This document shows positions 36,905-45,194 of a DNA stretch of 57,877 nt, in pieces. The notes beneath the pieces were generated by a model, which searched no databases, had not been told where the DNA came from, and saw nothing but the letters and a program-made list of their open reading frames with translations. This DNA is from Haloferax larsenii JCM 13917. Its GTDB lineage: Archaea; Halobacteriota; Halobacteria; Halobacteriales; Haloferacaceae. Each line of letters opens with the position of its first letter. Position 1 is the stretch's first letter. The position numbers and the translations under genes were made by a program. The stretch lies in the NCBI RefSeq assembly GCF_000336955.1, contig NZ_AOLI01000014.1:232006-289882 (forward strand), written 5' to 3'.

Positions 36905-38620
36905 ATGTCTCCCCCAAAAGTACTCATCGTCGGCATCGACGCCGCGTGCTTCGAGCAACTCGACCCGCTCGTCGAGTCGGGGGCGGTCCCGACTATCGCC
37001 GACCTCCTCGACACCGGTGTCGTCGACGAACTCGAAACGACGCACCCACCGTGGACGCCCTCCGCGTGGCCCTCCGTCGTGACCGGGGCGACGCCGTGGC
37101 AACACGGAGTCTACGACTTCTACGGCTACGACCGCGACTCTGGTGGTGAACTCGTCTCCGCCCGAGACGTGCAGGTCCCTTATCTGTGGGAGATACTCTC
37201 CGCACACGGCCTCTCGTCGGTCGTCGTGAACGTCCCAGTCACACACCCGGTCCACGAGTTCGACGGGAGTCTCGTACCGGGCTATCTCGCCACCGAAGGC
37301 GTCGATATCCTCGTCGATGGTGAGAAGCGACAACTCGACGAGGTGCTTCCGGACTACCGAGTCTACGCGGGCCAGACAGCGACCAAAGAAGACCGACTCG
37401 CCGAGTACGAGCGATTAGTGGACGCCCGGGTCGATGCCGCCGAGACGCTCGCCGACGCGACCGAGTGGGACCTCATGATGGTCCAGTTCCAGAGCACAGA
37501 CGGCGTCTTCCACACCGACGGCGACGACCCAGAAGCTGTCGAGCGCGTCTACCGCCGGGTCGATGCGGGTATCGAGCGACTAGTCGAACTCGCCGGGCCA
37601 GACGCTCACGTCGTTCTCGTGTCCGACCACGGAATCCACCAGTACGACCGAGTCTTCTACCTCAACTCGTGGCTGAAGGAGCGCGGCGACCTCGTCACGA
37701 CGGCCGAATCCGTCCGCCACGCGTGGAACGAGCAGACCAAACACACCGCGACGAGCGAGGGCGACGACGCCGCCCGACAACCACTCGCGACGCGGACGCT
37801 CCGGAGCGGACTCGGCCTCCTCGGGCACGTCGGTGTCACCCCGACGCGAGTCGAGCGCGTGCTCGCCAACCTCGGCCTCGACCGGACCGTCGCGCGGGTG
37901 CTTCCCGACTCGGTGCTTCAGGAAGTCGTCGACGCGAGCGAATACGTGGATTTCGAGCGCTCTGCGGCCTTCACTCGGTCGCTCTCTTCCCTCGGGATTC
38001 GCTGCAACGTCGAGGGACGCGACCCCGGCGGCGTGATTCCCGCCGACGAGTTCGACGCCTACCGGACCCGACTCGTCGCCGACCTCCGCGAGGTCACGGC
38101 ACCCGACGGGACACGGGCCTTCGACGCCGTCGAGGATAGACACACGCTCGTCGGGAGCGACGTGGCTGGTGAGCAGAGCGCACCGGACATCCTGCTCTTT
38201 CCGGCACGAATGACGTGGAAGATTTCGGATATCGTCCGTGACGAGCAATTCGGTGAGACCGACGAGTTCAGCCACACGTGGACCGGGCTGTTCGCCCTGA
38301 GCGGACCGGCAGCGTCGGCAGGAACGCTCACCGTGTCGGATGCGACAGTTATCGACGTGGTGCCGACGGTCCTCTCGCTTTTCGGCATCGACCCCCCGGA
38401 CCACGTCGAAGGGGCGTCGCTGCTCGACGACTGGGACCCGGCTCTCGTCGGCCGCGACGCCGAGGAACCAGCCGACATCGACGCGACCCACACCACCATG
38501 TCCGCAGAAAGACGGTTCTTCGACGACGAGAGAATCGAATCGGGCGAGGACGAATCGGCGGCCGACGAAGATTCGGAGTACGTCGCCGACAGGCTCCGCG
38601 AATTGGGGTATCTGGAATGA
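36905..38620 (+). CDS. Type I phosphodiesterase / nucleotide pyrophosphatase-fold enzyme
   Basis: A 571-residue member of the alkaline-phosphatase superfamily. The metal Asp is in VLIVGIDAACFEQL and the Thr nucleophile in HPPWTPSAWPSVVTGATPWQ; LVSDHGIHQYDRVFYLNSWL supplies the second metal site. The C-terminal third is acidic. Enzymes of this group cleave phosphodiesters of nucleotide-sugars or polyprenyl-phosphates. It starts a three-gene run: its stop overlaps the GT2 start (ATGA), and GT2 overlaps GT4, which strongly supports a role in glycan assembly. ATG at 36905 was chosen; GTG at 36896 is possible. Confidence 0.9.
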   Translation: MSPPKVLIVGIDAACFEQLDPLVESGAVPTIADLLDTGVVDELETTHPPWTPSAWPSVVTGATPWQHGVYDFYGYDRDSGGELVSARDVQVPYLWEILSAHGLSSVVVNVPVTHPVHEFDGSLVPGYLATEGVDILVDGEKRQLDEVLPDYRVYAGQTATKEDRLAEYERLVDARVDAAETLADATEWDLMMVQFQSTDGVFHTDGDDPEAVERVYRRVDAGIERLVELAGPDAHVVLVSDHGIHQYDRVFYLNSWLKERGDLVTTAESVRHAWNEQTKHTATSEGDDAARQPLATRTLRSGLGLLGHVGVTPTRVERVLANLGLDRTVARVLPDSVLQEVVDASEYVDFERSAAFTRSLSSLGIRCNVEGRDPGGVIPADEFDAYRTRLVADLREVTAPDGTRAFDAVEDRHTLVGSDVAGEQSAPDILLFPARMTWKISDIVRDEQFGETDEFSHTWTGLFALSGPAASAGTLTVSDATVIDVVPTVLSLFGIDPPDHVEGASLLDDWDPALVGRDAEEPADIDATHTTMSAERRFFDDERIESGEDESAADEDSEYVADRLRELGYLE

Positions 38621-39573
38621 GCGACTCGAATCCGCTCGTCAGCGTCGTCCTCCCGACGTACAACCGCCCCGACGGGCTTCGCCAGGCGGTCGCGAGCGTG
38701 GCCGCACAGACGTACGACCCGATAGAACTCGTCGTCGTCGACGACCACTCCGAAATCCCGGCGCGTGAGGTTCTCGACGAACCGACCGTCGGTGTCGACA
38801 CCATCCAGCAGGTTCGCATCATTCGCCATCCGACGAATCGCGGTGGGAACGCCGCCCGAAACACCGGCATTCGCGCTGCAACCGGGCGATTCGTCGCGTT
38901 TCACGACGACGACGACGAGTGGTATCCCGAAAAACTCGCTCGCCAAGTGGACGTGTTCGGCGACGTATCCGAAACAGTCGGGCTGGTCTACACCGGAACC
39001 GAGTACCGCGAAGCCGGCAAGACCGTGCAGAAACAGACCGGCGGCGTCCGAGGCGATGCGACGCGTGACCTCCTCCTCGGCGGGTCGCTGTCGGAGTTTT
39101 CCGGCGTGATGGTCCGTCGGTCGGTCGTCGACGATGCCGGACTCCCGGACGAGCGGTTCCCGAGTTGGCAAGACCGCGAATGGTTCGTCCGACTCTCACA
39201 GCACTGCCGCTTCGCGTCGGTCGACGAGGCACTGACGATTCGATACGTCGAGGGGGGCGACCGCGTCACGAAACGCTTCGAGACGAAGCGCGACGAGAGT
39301 TTCCCGCTTTTCGTCGAGCAGTTCCGCCCGTTGGCAAGACAACTCGGTATCGAGCGACAGTTCGTCGCGGCACACCGCGCGAAACTCGGGAAAGAAGCTC
39401 TCCGGACGGGCTACTACGGAGATGCGCGCCGTCTGCTGGCGCTCGCGTTGCTCGGTGGCCACGTCGATTCCGACACGCTCGTCCACCTGTCTGTCGCACT
39501 GGGCGGTCGCGTGACCTACCAGTCGGCGAAGCGACTCGCTCGCGCCGTCAGGGGTCGGGGGGTTCCGACGTGA
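38617..39573 (+). CDS. Glycosyltransferase, GT2 family
   Basis: A 318-residue inverting GT-A glycosyltransferase. It begins PLVSVVLPTYNRPDGLRQAV, then VVDDHS, RGGNAARNTGIRAATG, and the metal-binding DxD region in FVAFHDDDDEWYPEK. WQDREWFVRLSQ near residue 190 is the usual acceptor-side motif. The ATG at 38617 overlaps the stop of the phosphodiesterase gene, and its own stop overlaps the GTG of the next gene, so the three are co-translated. Likely adds a sugar to a lipid-linked or protein-linked surface glycan; donor unknown. Confidence 0.95.
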   Translation: MSDSNPLVSVVLPTYNRPDGLRQAVASVAAQTYDPIELVVVDDHSEIPAREVLDEPTVGVDTIQQVRIIRHPTNRGGNAARNTGIRAATGRFVAFHDDDDEWYPEKLARQVDVFGDVSETVGLVYTGTEYREAGKTVQKQTGGVRGDATRDLLLGGSLSEFSGVMVRRSVVDDAGLPDERFPSWQDREWFVRLSQHCRFASVDEALTIRYVEGGDRVTKRFETKRDESFPLFVEQFRPLARQLGIERQFVAAHRAKLGKEALRTGYYGDARRLLALALLGGHVDSDTLVHLSVALGGRVTYQSAKRLARAVRGRGVPT

Positions 39574-40775
39574 GTCTCGACATGCCGACGGCGGAAGGCG
39601 TTGCGAACGACGATACGTCGAGAGGCAAGGTACCGGACGCGAACGCAAGATACCACGTCGCCTTCTACATCCCGTCGATGGGCGTCGGCGGCGCACAGAA
39701 AGTGACCGCGACGATTGCGAACGGCCTCGTCGAGGCGGGCCACCGAGTAGACATCGTCGTCTCCTACGGCGGCGGTGAGTTCACCAACGCACTCGACGAC
39801 GCGGTTCGCGTGGTCGAACTCGAAACACCGCGGCTTCCCTTTGTCGGCGTGTTGGCCAGCGTGCCTGCACTCCGCCGATATCTCAAACAAGAGCAGCCGG
39901 ACGTTCTCGTCGGGGCGATGATGCACGCGAACGTCGTCTCGGTCCTCGCGGACGCGGTCTCCGGGGCCGAGACGACCGTCGCGCTCACCGAACACAACAC
40001 CGTCGGCGTCAGACACGGTCGAAAAGAGGCGCTGACTGCGAGAATCGCCGCGCGGCTCTACGGAAGCGCCGACAGCGTCATCGCGGTCTCGGAGGGCGTC
40101 GCCGACAGCATCGCCACCGAGTTGGGAACGGACCCCGAGTCGATTGCGGTCCTGTACAACCCAATCGAGGTGGACGACATCGCCGCGGCCGCGACACACC
40201 CCATCGCCGAGCAGACGCCCGCACGAGAGTGGCTATCGGACTCGTCGGTGCGGGTGCTGTTCACGGTCGGCCGATTGGAGGCGGCGAAAGACCTCCCCAC
40301 GCTGCTTCGGGCGTTCGCTCGCGTCCACGGCGAAAGACCGGAGACGCGGCTAGTCGTCGCCGGGTCGGGGTCGAAGCGCGACGAACTGGAGTCGCTAGCC
40401 AGTTCACTCGGTATCCGCGAGCGCGTGTGTTTCCCGGGATACGTCGAGAACGCCTACGCGTACATGGGTCGCGCCGACGCGTTCGTCCTCTCCTCGCGGC
40501 ACGAGGGCCTGCCGACGGTCCTCCTCGAAGCACTCGCGTGTGGACTCCCAATCGCGTCGACCGACTGTCCGAGCGGACCCCACGAAATTCTCGACGGCGG
40601 CGAGTTGGGCCCGCTCGTTCCCGTCGGCGACGACGAGGCGCTCGCGGAAGCGATAGCGCACGTCTTGGACGACCCTGTCGAAGACGCACGACTTCGCGCT
40701 CGGGCCGAAGACTTCTCGGTGCAGGCAGTCACGACGGCCTACGAGTCGTTCGTCGCATCGCTGGTGGACGGCTGA
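39570..40775 (+). CDS. Glycosyltransferase, GT4/GT1-like family
   Basis: A 401-residue GT-B enzyme. YIPSMGVGGAQKVTATIANG is the N-terminal signature; the C-terminal domain has LFTVGRLEAAKDLPTLLRAF, and the E-x7-E motif lies in SSRHEGLPTVLLEALACGLP. The GTG at 39570 overlaps the GT2 stop (GTGA); the ATG at 39582 is an alternative four codons later. It ends the phosphodiesterase-GT2-GT4 operon and is followed by 328 nt before the first pilin gene. Specificity cannot be read from sequence. Confidence 0.95.
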   Translation: MSLDMPTAEGVANDDTSRGKVPDANARYHVAFYIPSMGVGGAQKVTATIANGLVEAGHRVDIVVSYGGGEFTNALDDAVRVVELETPRLPFVGVLASVPALRRYLKQEQPDVLVGAMMHANVVSVLADAVSGAETTVALTEHNTVGVRHGRKEALTARIAARLYGSADSVIAVSEGVADSIATELGTDPESIAVLYNPIEVDDIAAAATHPIAEQTPAREWLSDSSVRVLFTVGRLEAAKDLPTLLRAFARVHGERPETRLVVAGSGSKRDELESLASSLGIRERVCFPGYVENAYAYMGRADAFVLSSRHEGLPTVLLEALACGLPIASTDCPSGPHEILDGGELGPLVPVGDDEALAEAIAHVLDDPVEDARLRARAEDFSVQAVTTAYESFVASLVDG

Positions 40776-41103
40776 TAAAGCCCAGGTCAACTCGAATCCA
40801 CTGTTTTTCTGTCGTACGTCTCTGTACCCCGTGGACGACAAGTGCAGACTGCGGGAGCCACGACTTCGAAGACTGAGTGCGACGACTGATGACTTCCTTG
40901 TGTGGTATCCAATTGGAACATTCACATTAATTGGCCAAATAATCCGTTAGGAACCACTTAACCACCCGAATTCGACAAGTAAGCCATTGCGAAATTAAGT
41001 ACATCCGGAACATACGCATTGTTAACAGGAACCGGTGCGAGAACCGCTCGAAGCCCCACGGACGGGCGCGATGTGGAAACGATACCGGTCCTGGTGAAGA
41101 ACG
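40776..41103. other. Intergenic region and leader of the first pilin gene
   Basis: No larger gene is supported. It contains two palindromes (40908-40943), a TATA-like GAAATTAAGTAC near 40991-41002, and a roughly 80-nt leader. The leader includes a nine-codon frame at 41071-41097 (M-W-K-R-Y-R-S-W-stop) whose stop overlaps GGTGA, a Shine-Dalgarno-like site 6 nt before the pilin ATG. Confidence 0.5.
40908..40943. promoter_or_regulatory. Two palindromes upstream of the pilin promoter
   Basis: TCCAATTGGA (40908-40917) is a perfect 10-bp palindrome. ATTAATTGGCCAAATAAT (40926-40943) is an 18-bp palindrome with a single mismatched pair. They lie 55-90 nt upstream of the presumed TATA element, a position suited to an activator. 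Confidence 0.45.
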
Positions 41104-41532
41104 ATGGATATCAAAGAATTCCTCAGCGAATCACGCGCAGTCTCGCCAGTCATCGGCGTCATCCTCATGGTCGCCATCACAGTCATCCTCGCGGCCGTCA
41201 TCGGGACGTTCGTCCTCGGACTCGGAGACCAAGTGGGAGACACCGCACCGCAGGCGAGCTTCAGCTTCGACTACAACAGCACGGCGACGAACGTGACCGT
41301 CACGCACGAAAGTGGTGATGCGATTGCCACGGGCAACCTGAACGTCTCCGTCTCGTCCAACGCGAGCGCGACCGTGACGACCTACGACGGCGGTGACGGA
41401 CAGATGAACGCGGGCGACTCCTTCGAAGTCGACTCGGGTGCACTCAGCTCCGGTGACACGGTCCGTGTCATCTGGACCTCCGAATCCGGTGCCAACTCTG
41501 CAACCCTGCAGAAGTACACCTACAACAACTGA
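41104..41532 (+). CDS. pilA: Type IV pilin, PilA/DUF1628 type
   Basis: A 142-residue pilin precursor. The prepilin-peptidase site is SRAVSPVIG (charged leader [11 protein letters not shown], cleavage before SPVIG), followed by the hydrophobic stretch conserved in Haloferax PilA proteins ([20 protein letters not shown]). The mature C-terminal part is Asn/Thr/Ser-rich with several N-x-S/T sequons, fit for N-glycosylation. A GGTGA Shine-Dalgarno-like site precedes the ATG by 6 nt. It is followed by a paralog 261 nt away. It would be exported and assembled into adhesion pili. Confidence 0.93.
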   Translation: MDIKEFLSESRAVSPVIGVILMVAITVILAAVIGTFVLGLGDQVGDTAPQASFSFDYNSTATNVTVTHESGDAIATGNLNVSVSSNASATVTTYDGGDGQMNAGDSFEVDSGALSSGDTVRVIWTSESGANSATLQKYTYNN

Positions 41533-41648
41533 GCGGCTTTCGAGCGACACTCGCCCGATCCACACCTTTTCCGTTTTTCAGCCATCGAGCGGCAGCACCG
41601 CTCGTGCAGCGACTGGCTGTCCGCTATGAGAAACGATACACAAGGTCA

Positions 41649-41690
41649 TACCAGCGACGACGTTCCTGGTAATATGAACTTAAATATCTT
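41649..41690 (+). promoter_or_regulatory. Promoter region of the second pilin gene
   Basis: TACCAG (41649-41654) and CTGGTA (41666-41671) form an inverted repeat with an 11-nt spacer, directly upstream of the TATA-like ACTTAAATATC (~41679-41689). The gene starts about 105 nt further, so the mRNA has a leader. Confidence 0.4.
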
Positions 41691-41793
41691 CGAATCGTTC
41701 AATTTACCTGTAGGTTCCCCGGCAAGTGTGTTGCCACCGACTCGATTTTTCTGTGAGTCACACACTCGTTGTCCGGTCACCATGGAGAATACA

Positions 41794-42216
41794 ATGAACA
41801 TCAAACAGCTATTCACAGACTCTCGTGCCGTTTCGCCGGTTATCGGCGTCATCCTCATGGTCGCTATCACAGTCATCCTCGCGGCCGTCATCGGGACGTT
41901 CGTCCTCGGACTCGGCGACCAGGTGAGCACCACGGCACCGCAAGCGAGTTTCGCGTTCGACTACAACGGAAGCAACCTGACGATTACCCACGAAAGCGGA
42001 GAAGCCCTCGTCGCGTCCCAAATCAACGTGACGGGAGACAGCATCTCCGACGAGCAGTGGTCCACCAACGGAACGACCACCGGCGACAAAATCACGGCCG
42101 GAAACTACTACGACGTGGGAGCGACGTTCACGTCCGGTGACGTCGTCCGCGTCGTCTGGACCGCAGAATCTGGCACCAGTTCGTCGACGCTCCAGAAGTG
42201 GACGTACAACGGCTAG
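41794..42216 (+). CDS. pilA: Type IV pilin, PilA/DUF1628 type, second copy
   Basis: A 140-residue pilin precursor paralogous to the preceding gene. The leader MNIKQLFTDSR ends at the same AVSPVIG cleavage site, and the hydrophobic helix is identical in protein and nearly identical in DNA. The C-terminal part shares about half its residues (SFAFDYNGSNLTITHESGEA; TLQKWTYNG) and has sequons. The ATG at 41794 is preferred to 41782 because a GGAG precedes it by 6 nt and it matches the sister leader length. Both genes lie just after the glycosyltransferase run. Confidence 0.93.
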   Translation: MNIKQLFTDSRAVSPVIGVILMVAITVILAAVIGTFVLGLGDQVSTTAPQASFAFDYNGSNLTITHESGEALVASQINVTGDSISDEQWSTNGTTTGDKITAGNYYDVGATFTSGDVVRVVWTAESGTSSSTLQKWTYNG

Positions 42217-42357
42217 CGGAACTGTCCCACGCCAAACGGCTTCCTCCCCACCAAGTACACGTCTTTTCTGGACCGTTTTGACAGAACTAGCGAGAAAAAC
42301 ACCGTCGATCCCCGCCCCCGGCGAACGTTCATACTGCAAGCCGCAGAATCCGTTTGC

Positions 42358-42834
42358 ATGCACCCGACCGCCAAGCGGTTCGCCGACGAGGTTCGGGCAG
42401 AACACGGCATCGAAATCGACGTTCGCGAGTTCCCAGAGGGAACGAAGACGGCGGCCGACGCCGCCGACGCAATCGACTGCGACGTCTCCCAAATCGTCAA
42501 GAGCATCGTGATGCGCGTCGGCGACGAGACAGTCGTCGTCCTCACGAGTGGCGCGAACCGCGTCGACGAGGCGGCGCTCGCGTCCGAGTTCGACGTCGAC
42601 CCTGCCGAGGTTCGGAGTGCGAACGCCGCCGAAGTAAAAGAGGCGACTGGGTGGAGTATCGGTGGCGTTCCGCCGACGTGCCATGCCAACGGCTGTCCGA
42701 TACGTGCCGACCCAGTGTTCGACGAGTTCGACGAAATCTGGGCCGCCGCCGGGACGCCCGAAGCGGTGTTTCGACTGACGCCCAGTCAGCTACGCGAACT
42801 GTCGAACCCGCGGTTCGTCGACGTGTTCGAGTGA
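42358..42834 (+). CDS. YbaK/EbsC-type aminoacyl-tRNA deacylase
   Basis: A 158-residue protein of the YbaK/ProX editing family, which hydrolyses misacylated tRNAs such as Cys-tRNA(Pro). Family segments: IVKSIVMRVGDETVVVLTSG with the catalytic-site Lys, VDPAEVRSANAAEVKEATGW and IGGVPPTCHANGCPI. The C-terminal FRLTPSQLRELSNPRFVDV completes the fold. The ATG at 42358 has a TATA-like TTCATAC about 28 nt upstream (leaderless). It is isolated between the pilins and a convergent membrane-protein gene. Confidence 0.92.
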   Translation: MHPTAKRFADEVRAEHGIEIDVREFPEGTKTAADAADAIDCDVSQIVKSIVMRVGDETVVVLTSGANRVDEAALASEFDVDPAEVRSANAAEVKEATGWSIGGVPPTCHANGCPIRADPVFDEFDEIWAAAGTPEAVFRLTPSQLRELSNPRFVDVFE

Positions 42835-42919
42835 GTCGCGGTTGCTGTGGTCGAGTGGGTCGCAGATGTGACTTCGAGTGAGTCACCGCCGCTCCAGTAG
42901 CAGTTGGTGGGAGCGAACC

Positions 42920-42968
42920 GAATCAGACCGCCGACTCCCAGAACTGAATCAGACCGCCGACTCCCAGA
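42920..42968. repeat. 23-bp duplication at the 3' end of the membrane-protein gene
   Basis: GAATCAGACCGCCGACTCCCAGA occurs at 42920-42942 and 42946-42968, with a 26-bp period. The second copy contains the stop codon (TGA, 42949-42951) and last residues (W-E-S-A-V) of the gene; the first is a displaced copy of the same end after the stop. Confidence 0.9.
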
Positions 42969-43794
42969 GGCGAATCGTCTGGAGAACGATGACGATAGCT
43001 AACGCGGCGTAGGACAACGCGAGGGGCGTGAGTTGCTGGATTGGGATGAGAAGCCCGCCTGCGACTGCGAGCGCCGCGAACGTCACGACGAGCGCGCCCA
43101 TGGTGCGAACGACGGGGGGGAACACCGACTTCACCCACCTATCGAACGGTGAGACGTCGAGGAGCATGGTCAACCCGACGAGTTCGAGCAGCGCACCGAG
43201 CCCGACGAGGAGACCGATGTACTGCGGTCGAGAGAACAACAGCGATTGCAACCCCACGCCGGCAAGGAGCGCAGTGAATGCGGCGGCCCGCTTGGCCGAG
43301 CGACCGAAGACAGACGTATCGAGCCACGACCGCCCGACGGGAGTCGTCTCGACATCGCCGTCGGGCGCGACCGGCGGCGAGTCTAGACCCGGCGACGAGT
43401 TTGCAAACAGCAGCGAGTTTGCAACCACCGGTGAGTACCCACCACCGCGGGCACCGTCCTCGACACGGCCGCGAACGGCGGCCATTCGAATCTCAGAGAG
43501 GACCGTGGCGACGAAGAAGAACCCGAGGAACAGCGCGGCGATTTCTTTCGAGTCGGTGGCGTCGAACGCGTCGAGCGCACCGTGACCCCAAAAGAGGTCC
43601 GCCGCGGCAGAGTCGTGGAGGAGCCGAACGAACGACCCGCCGACGGGTGAGACGTGGTAGAAGTCGGGTATCATCGCCCACAGACCCCCAAAGACGACCA
43701 CGGTCCGGTGGAACCGGAATCTCGGGACGAAGAGCGCGGCCGTGAGTGCGGTCAGCGCCGCTCCGAACGCGAAGTGACCGATTGCGATAGACAT
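42949..43794 (-). CDS. Hypothetical multi-pass membrane protein
   Basis: A 281-residue protein of unknown function with about six hydrophobic helices. It begins MSIAIGHFAFGAALTALTAA and contains FGGLWAMIPDFYHV, an amphipathic HGALDAFD motif (similar to metal-dependent membrane hydrolase-like YdjM proteins), and a polar loop (residues ~110-160) rich in Gly, Ser and Pro. The C-terminal end has been duplicated (42920-42968). The AIGHFAFGA/HGALD arrangement could be metal-binding, but the family is not recognised. ATG at 43794. An origin-type motif lies upstream at 43919. Confidence 0.65.
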   Translation of the reverse strand: MSIAIGHFAFGAALTALTAALFVPRFRFHRTVVVFGGLWAMIPDFYHVSPVGGSFVRLLHDSAAADLFWGHGALDAFDATDSKEIAALFLGFFFVATVLSEIRMAAVRGRVEDGARGGGYSPVVANSLLFANSSPGLDSPPVAPDGDVETTPVGRSWLDTSVFGRSAKRAAAFTALLAGVGLQSLLFSRPQYIGLLVGLGALLELVGLTMLLDVSPFDRWVKSVFPPVVRTMGALVVTFAALAVAGGLLIPIQQLTPLALSYAALAIVIVLQTIRLWESAV

Positions 43795-43918
43795 GTCGTA
43801 CCGAACAGATGTACACGTCCGAAGATTACTAGGCGGCTCCTAACGGCTGAGAGCCACGCTACGCCGAGTATTCGCACGTTTCGAGAGTACGCTTCGAGAG
43901 TGAAATTCCGGTCACGCC

Positions 43919-43941
43919 AACACCACCATGTCCGCTGTTCT
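43919..43941 (+). repeat. Isolated copy of the orc-linked 23-bp motif
   Basis: AACACCACCATGTCCGCTGT and the next bases match the repeats flanking orc at 56-57.8 kb almost perfectly. The copy lies between the 3' end of the threonine synthase-like gene and the 5' end of the membrane-protein gene, 125 nt upstream of the latter. Confidence 0.6.
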
Positions 43942-43972
43942 TCGACGGGGAGTCGGTGGATTACACCCCGGA

Positions 43973-45175
43973 CTATCCACCGAGAAATCGACCGAGAGCC
44001 GCGTCGATATCGTCGATACCGACTGTACCGAGAGGGTCGTGACTTCCTTCGGCTGGCGACTCCTTGAGACCAGTTCCGGTCGCGATGACTGCAACGTCGT
44101 CGCCGGGGGCGACGAATCCCCGTTCGACCAAGTGTTTGGTTCCCGCGAGCGCCGTCGCGGAAGCAGTTTCTACGGAGAGACCCGCCTGTGTCGCGAGGAC
44201 ACGCTGGGCGTCTCGAATCTCGTCGTCAGTGACCGAAACGACCGCACCACCGGTTTCGCGGGCGGCACGGAGCGCTCGCGTCCCGCTCGGTGGGTCGGCG
44301 TTGGCGATAGAGTACGCGATGGTGTCCCCGCCCTCGACGCGAGAGACAGCCGAATCGCCTCGTTCGAACGCATCGGCGATGGGAGAACAGGCCGCAGCCT
44401 GCGTCAAGTAGAGTTCCGGAACGCGGTCAATCGCCCCGGCCTCGCGGAGTTCCCGCACGGCTTTCCACACACCGCTCGCGTGCCCACCGCTGCTGACGGG
44501 GAGGACGATTGCGTCGGGCACGTCGGGAGCGAAGGCCTCGCAGAGTTCCACTGCGGTTGTCTTCTGGCCTTCGACCCTCAGCGGGACGTCGGAGTTGAGA
44601 AAGACGACGTCGTTGTCGGGACCGAGTTCGAGCGTTCGGTCGTAGAGACGGCTGTACTCGCCCCTCACGGTCAGTATCGTCGGGTCGAACTGGCCGATGA
44701 CGTCGAGGCGTGCTTGCGGGACGTCGTCGGGGACGAACACCACACAGGGCACGTCCGCGGCCGTCGCGAACGCGGCGGTACTCATCGCCATGTTTCCGTG
44801 CGAGACGGTGCCGACAGCGGCGGCGTCGCCGACGAGACCGGACTCGATAGCAGCCAGCCCCACGGCACTCCCGCGGTCTTTGAAGCTCCCCGTCGGGTGA
44901 CTCCCCTCTACTTTGACGTGGATGGTCGTACCAGCGTACTCGTCGAGTGCATCGTCGCGGAGCAGTGGCGTTCCACCCGCTGCCGCGGCGAGTCCGCCCG
45001 GAAACTCGACCGGGAGCAGTTCCTCGTATCGCCACATTCCCGGGGAGTCGGAGACGTCGTCCCACGAAAACGACCCCGGGTCGGTGGCGAACCAGAGCGG
45101 CTCGCCGCAGTCACACCTCGCGACCGGTTCGGTCGTTCGTGCACCACAGTCGTCACAGACGCGTTCGAGCGTCAT
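43973..45175 (-). CDS. thrC: Threonine synthase-like PLP enzyme
   Basis: A 400-residue fold-type II PLP enzyme, expected to convert O-phosphohomoserine to threonine. An N-terminal zinc ribbon (Cys7, Cys10, Cys21, Cys23) precedes the catalytic domain. The Schiff-base Lys99 is in HPTGSFKDRG, the phosphate-loop in VLPVSSGGHASGVWKAV, and the substrate Asn in SHGNMAMS. The zinc ribbon and the SFKDRG motif fit archaeal ThrC, but pyridoxal enzymes of the same group acting on cysteate or other substrates share them. ATG at 45175. It is separated by 19 nt from the alcohol dehydrogenase gene on the same strand. Confidence 0.9.
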   Translation of the reverse strand: MTLERVCDDCGARTTEPVARCDCGEPLWFATDPGSFSWDDVSDSPGMWRYEELLPVEFPGGLAAAAGGTPLLRDDALDEYAGTTIHVKVEGSHPTGSFKDRGSAVGLAAIESGLVGDAAAVGTVSHGNMAMSTAAFATAADVPCVVFVPDDVPQARLDVIGQFDPTILTVRGEYSRLYDRTLELGPDNDVVFLNSDVPLRVEGQKTTAVELCEAFAPDVPDAIVLPVSSGGHASGVWKAVRELREAGAIDRVPELYLTQAAACSPIADAFERGDSAVSRVEGGDTIAYSIANADPPSGTRALRAARETGGAVVSVTDDEIRDAQRVLATQAGLSVETASATALAGTKHLVERGFVAPGDDVAVIATGTGLKESPAEGSHDPLGTVGIDDIDAALGRFLGG

Positions 45176-45194
45176 TGGAAATCGGCCACCATGC

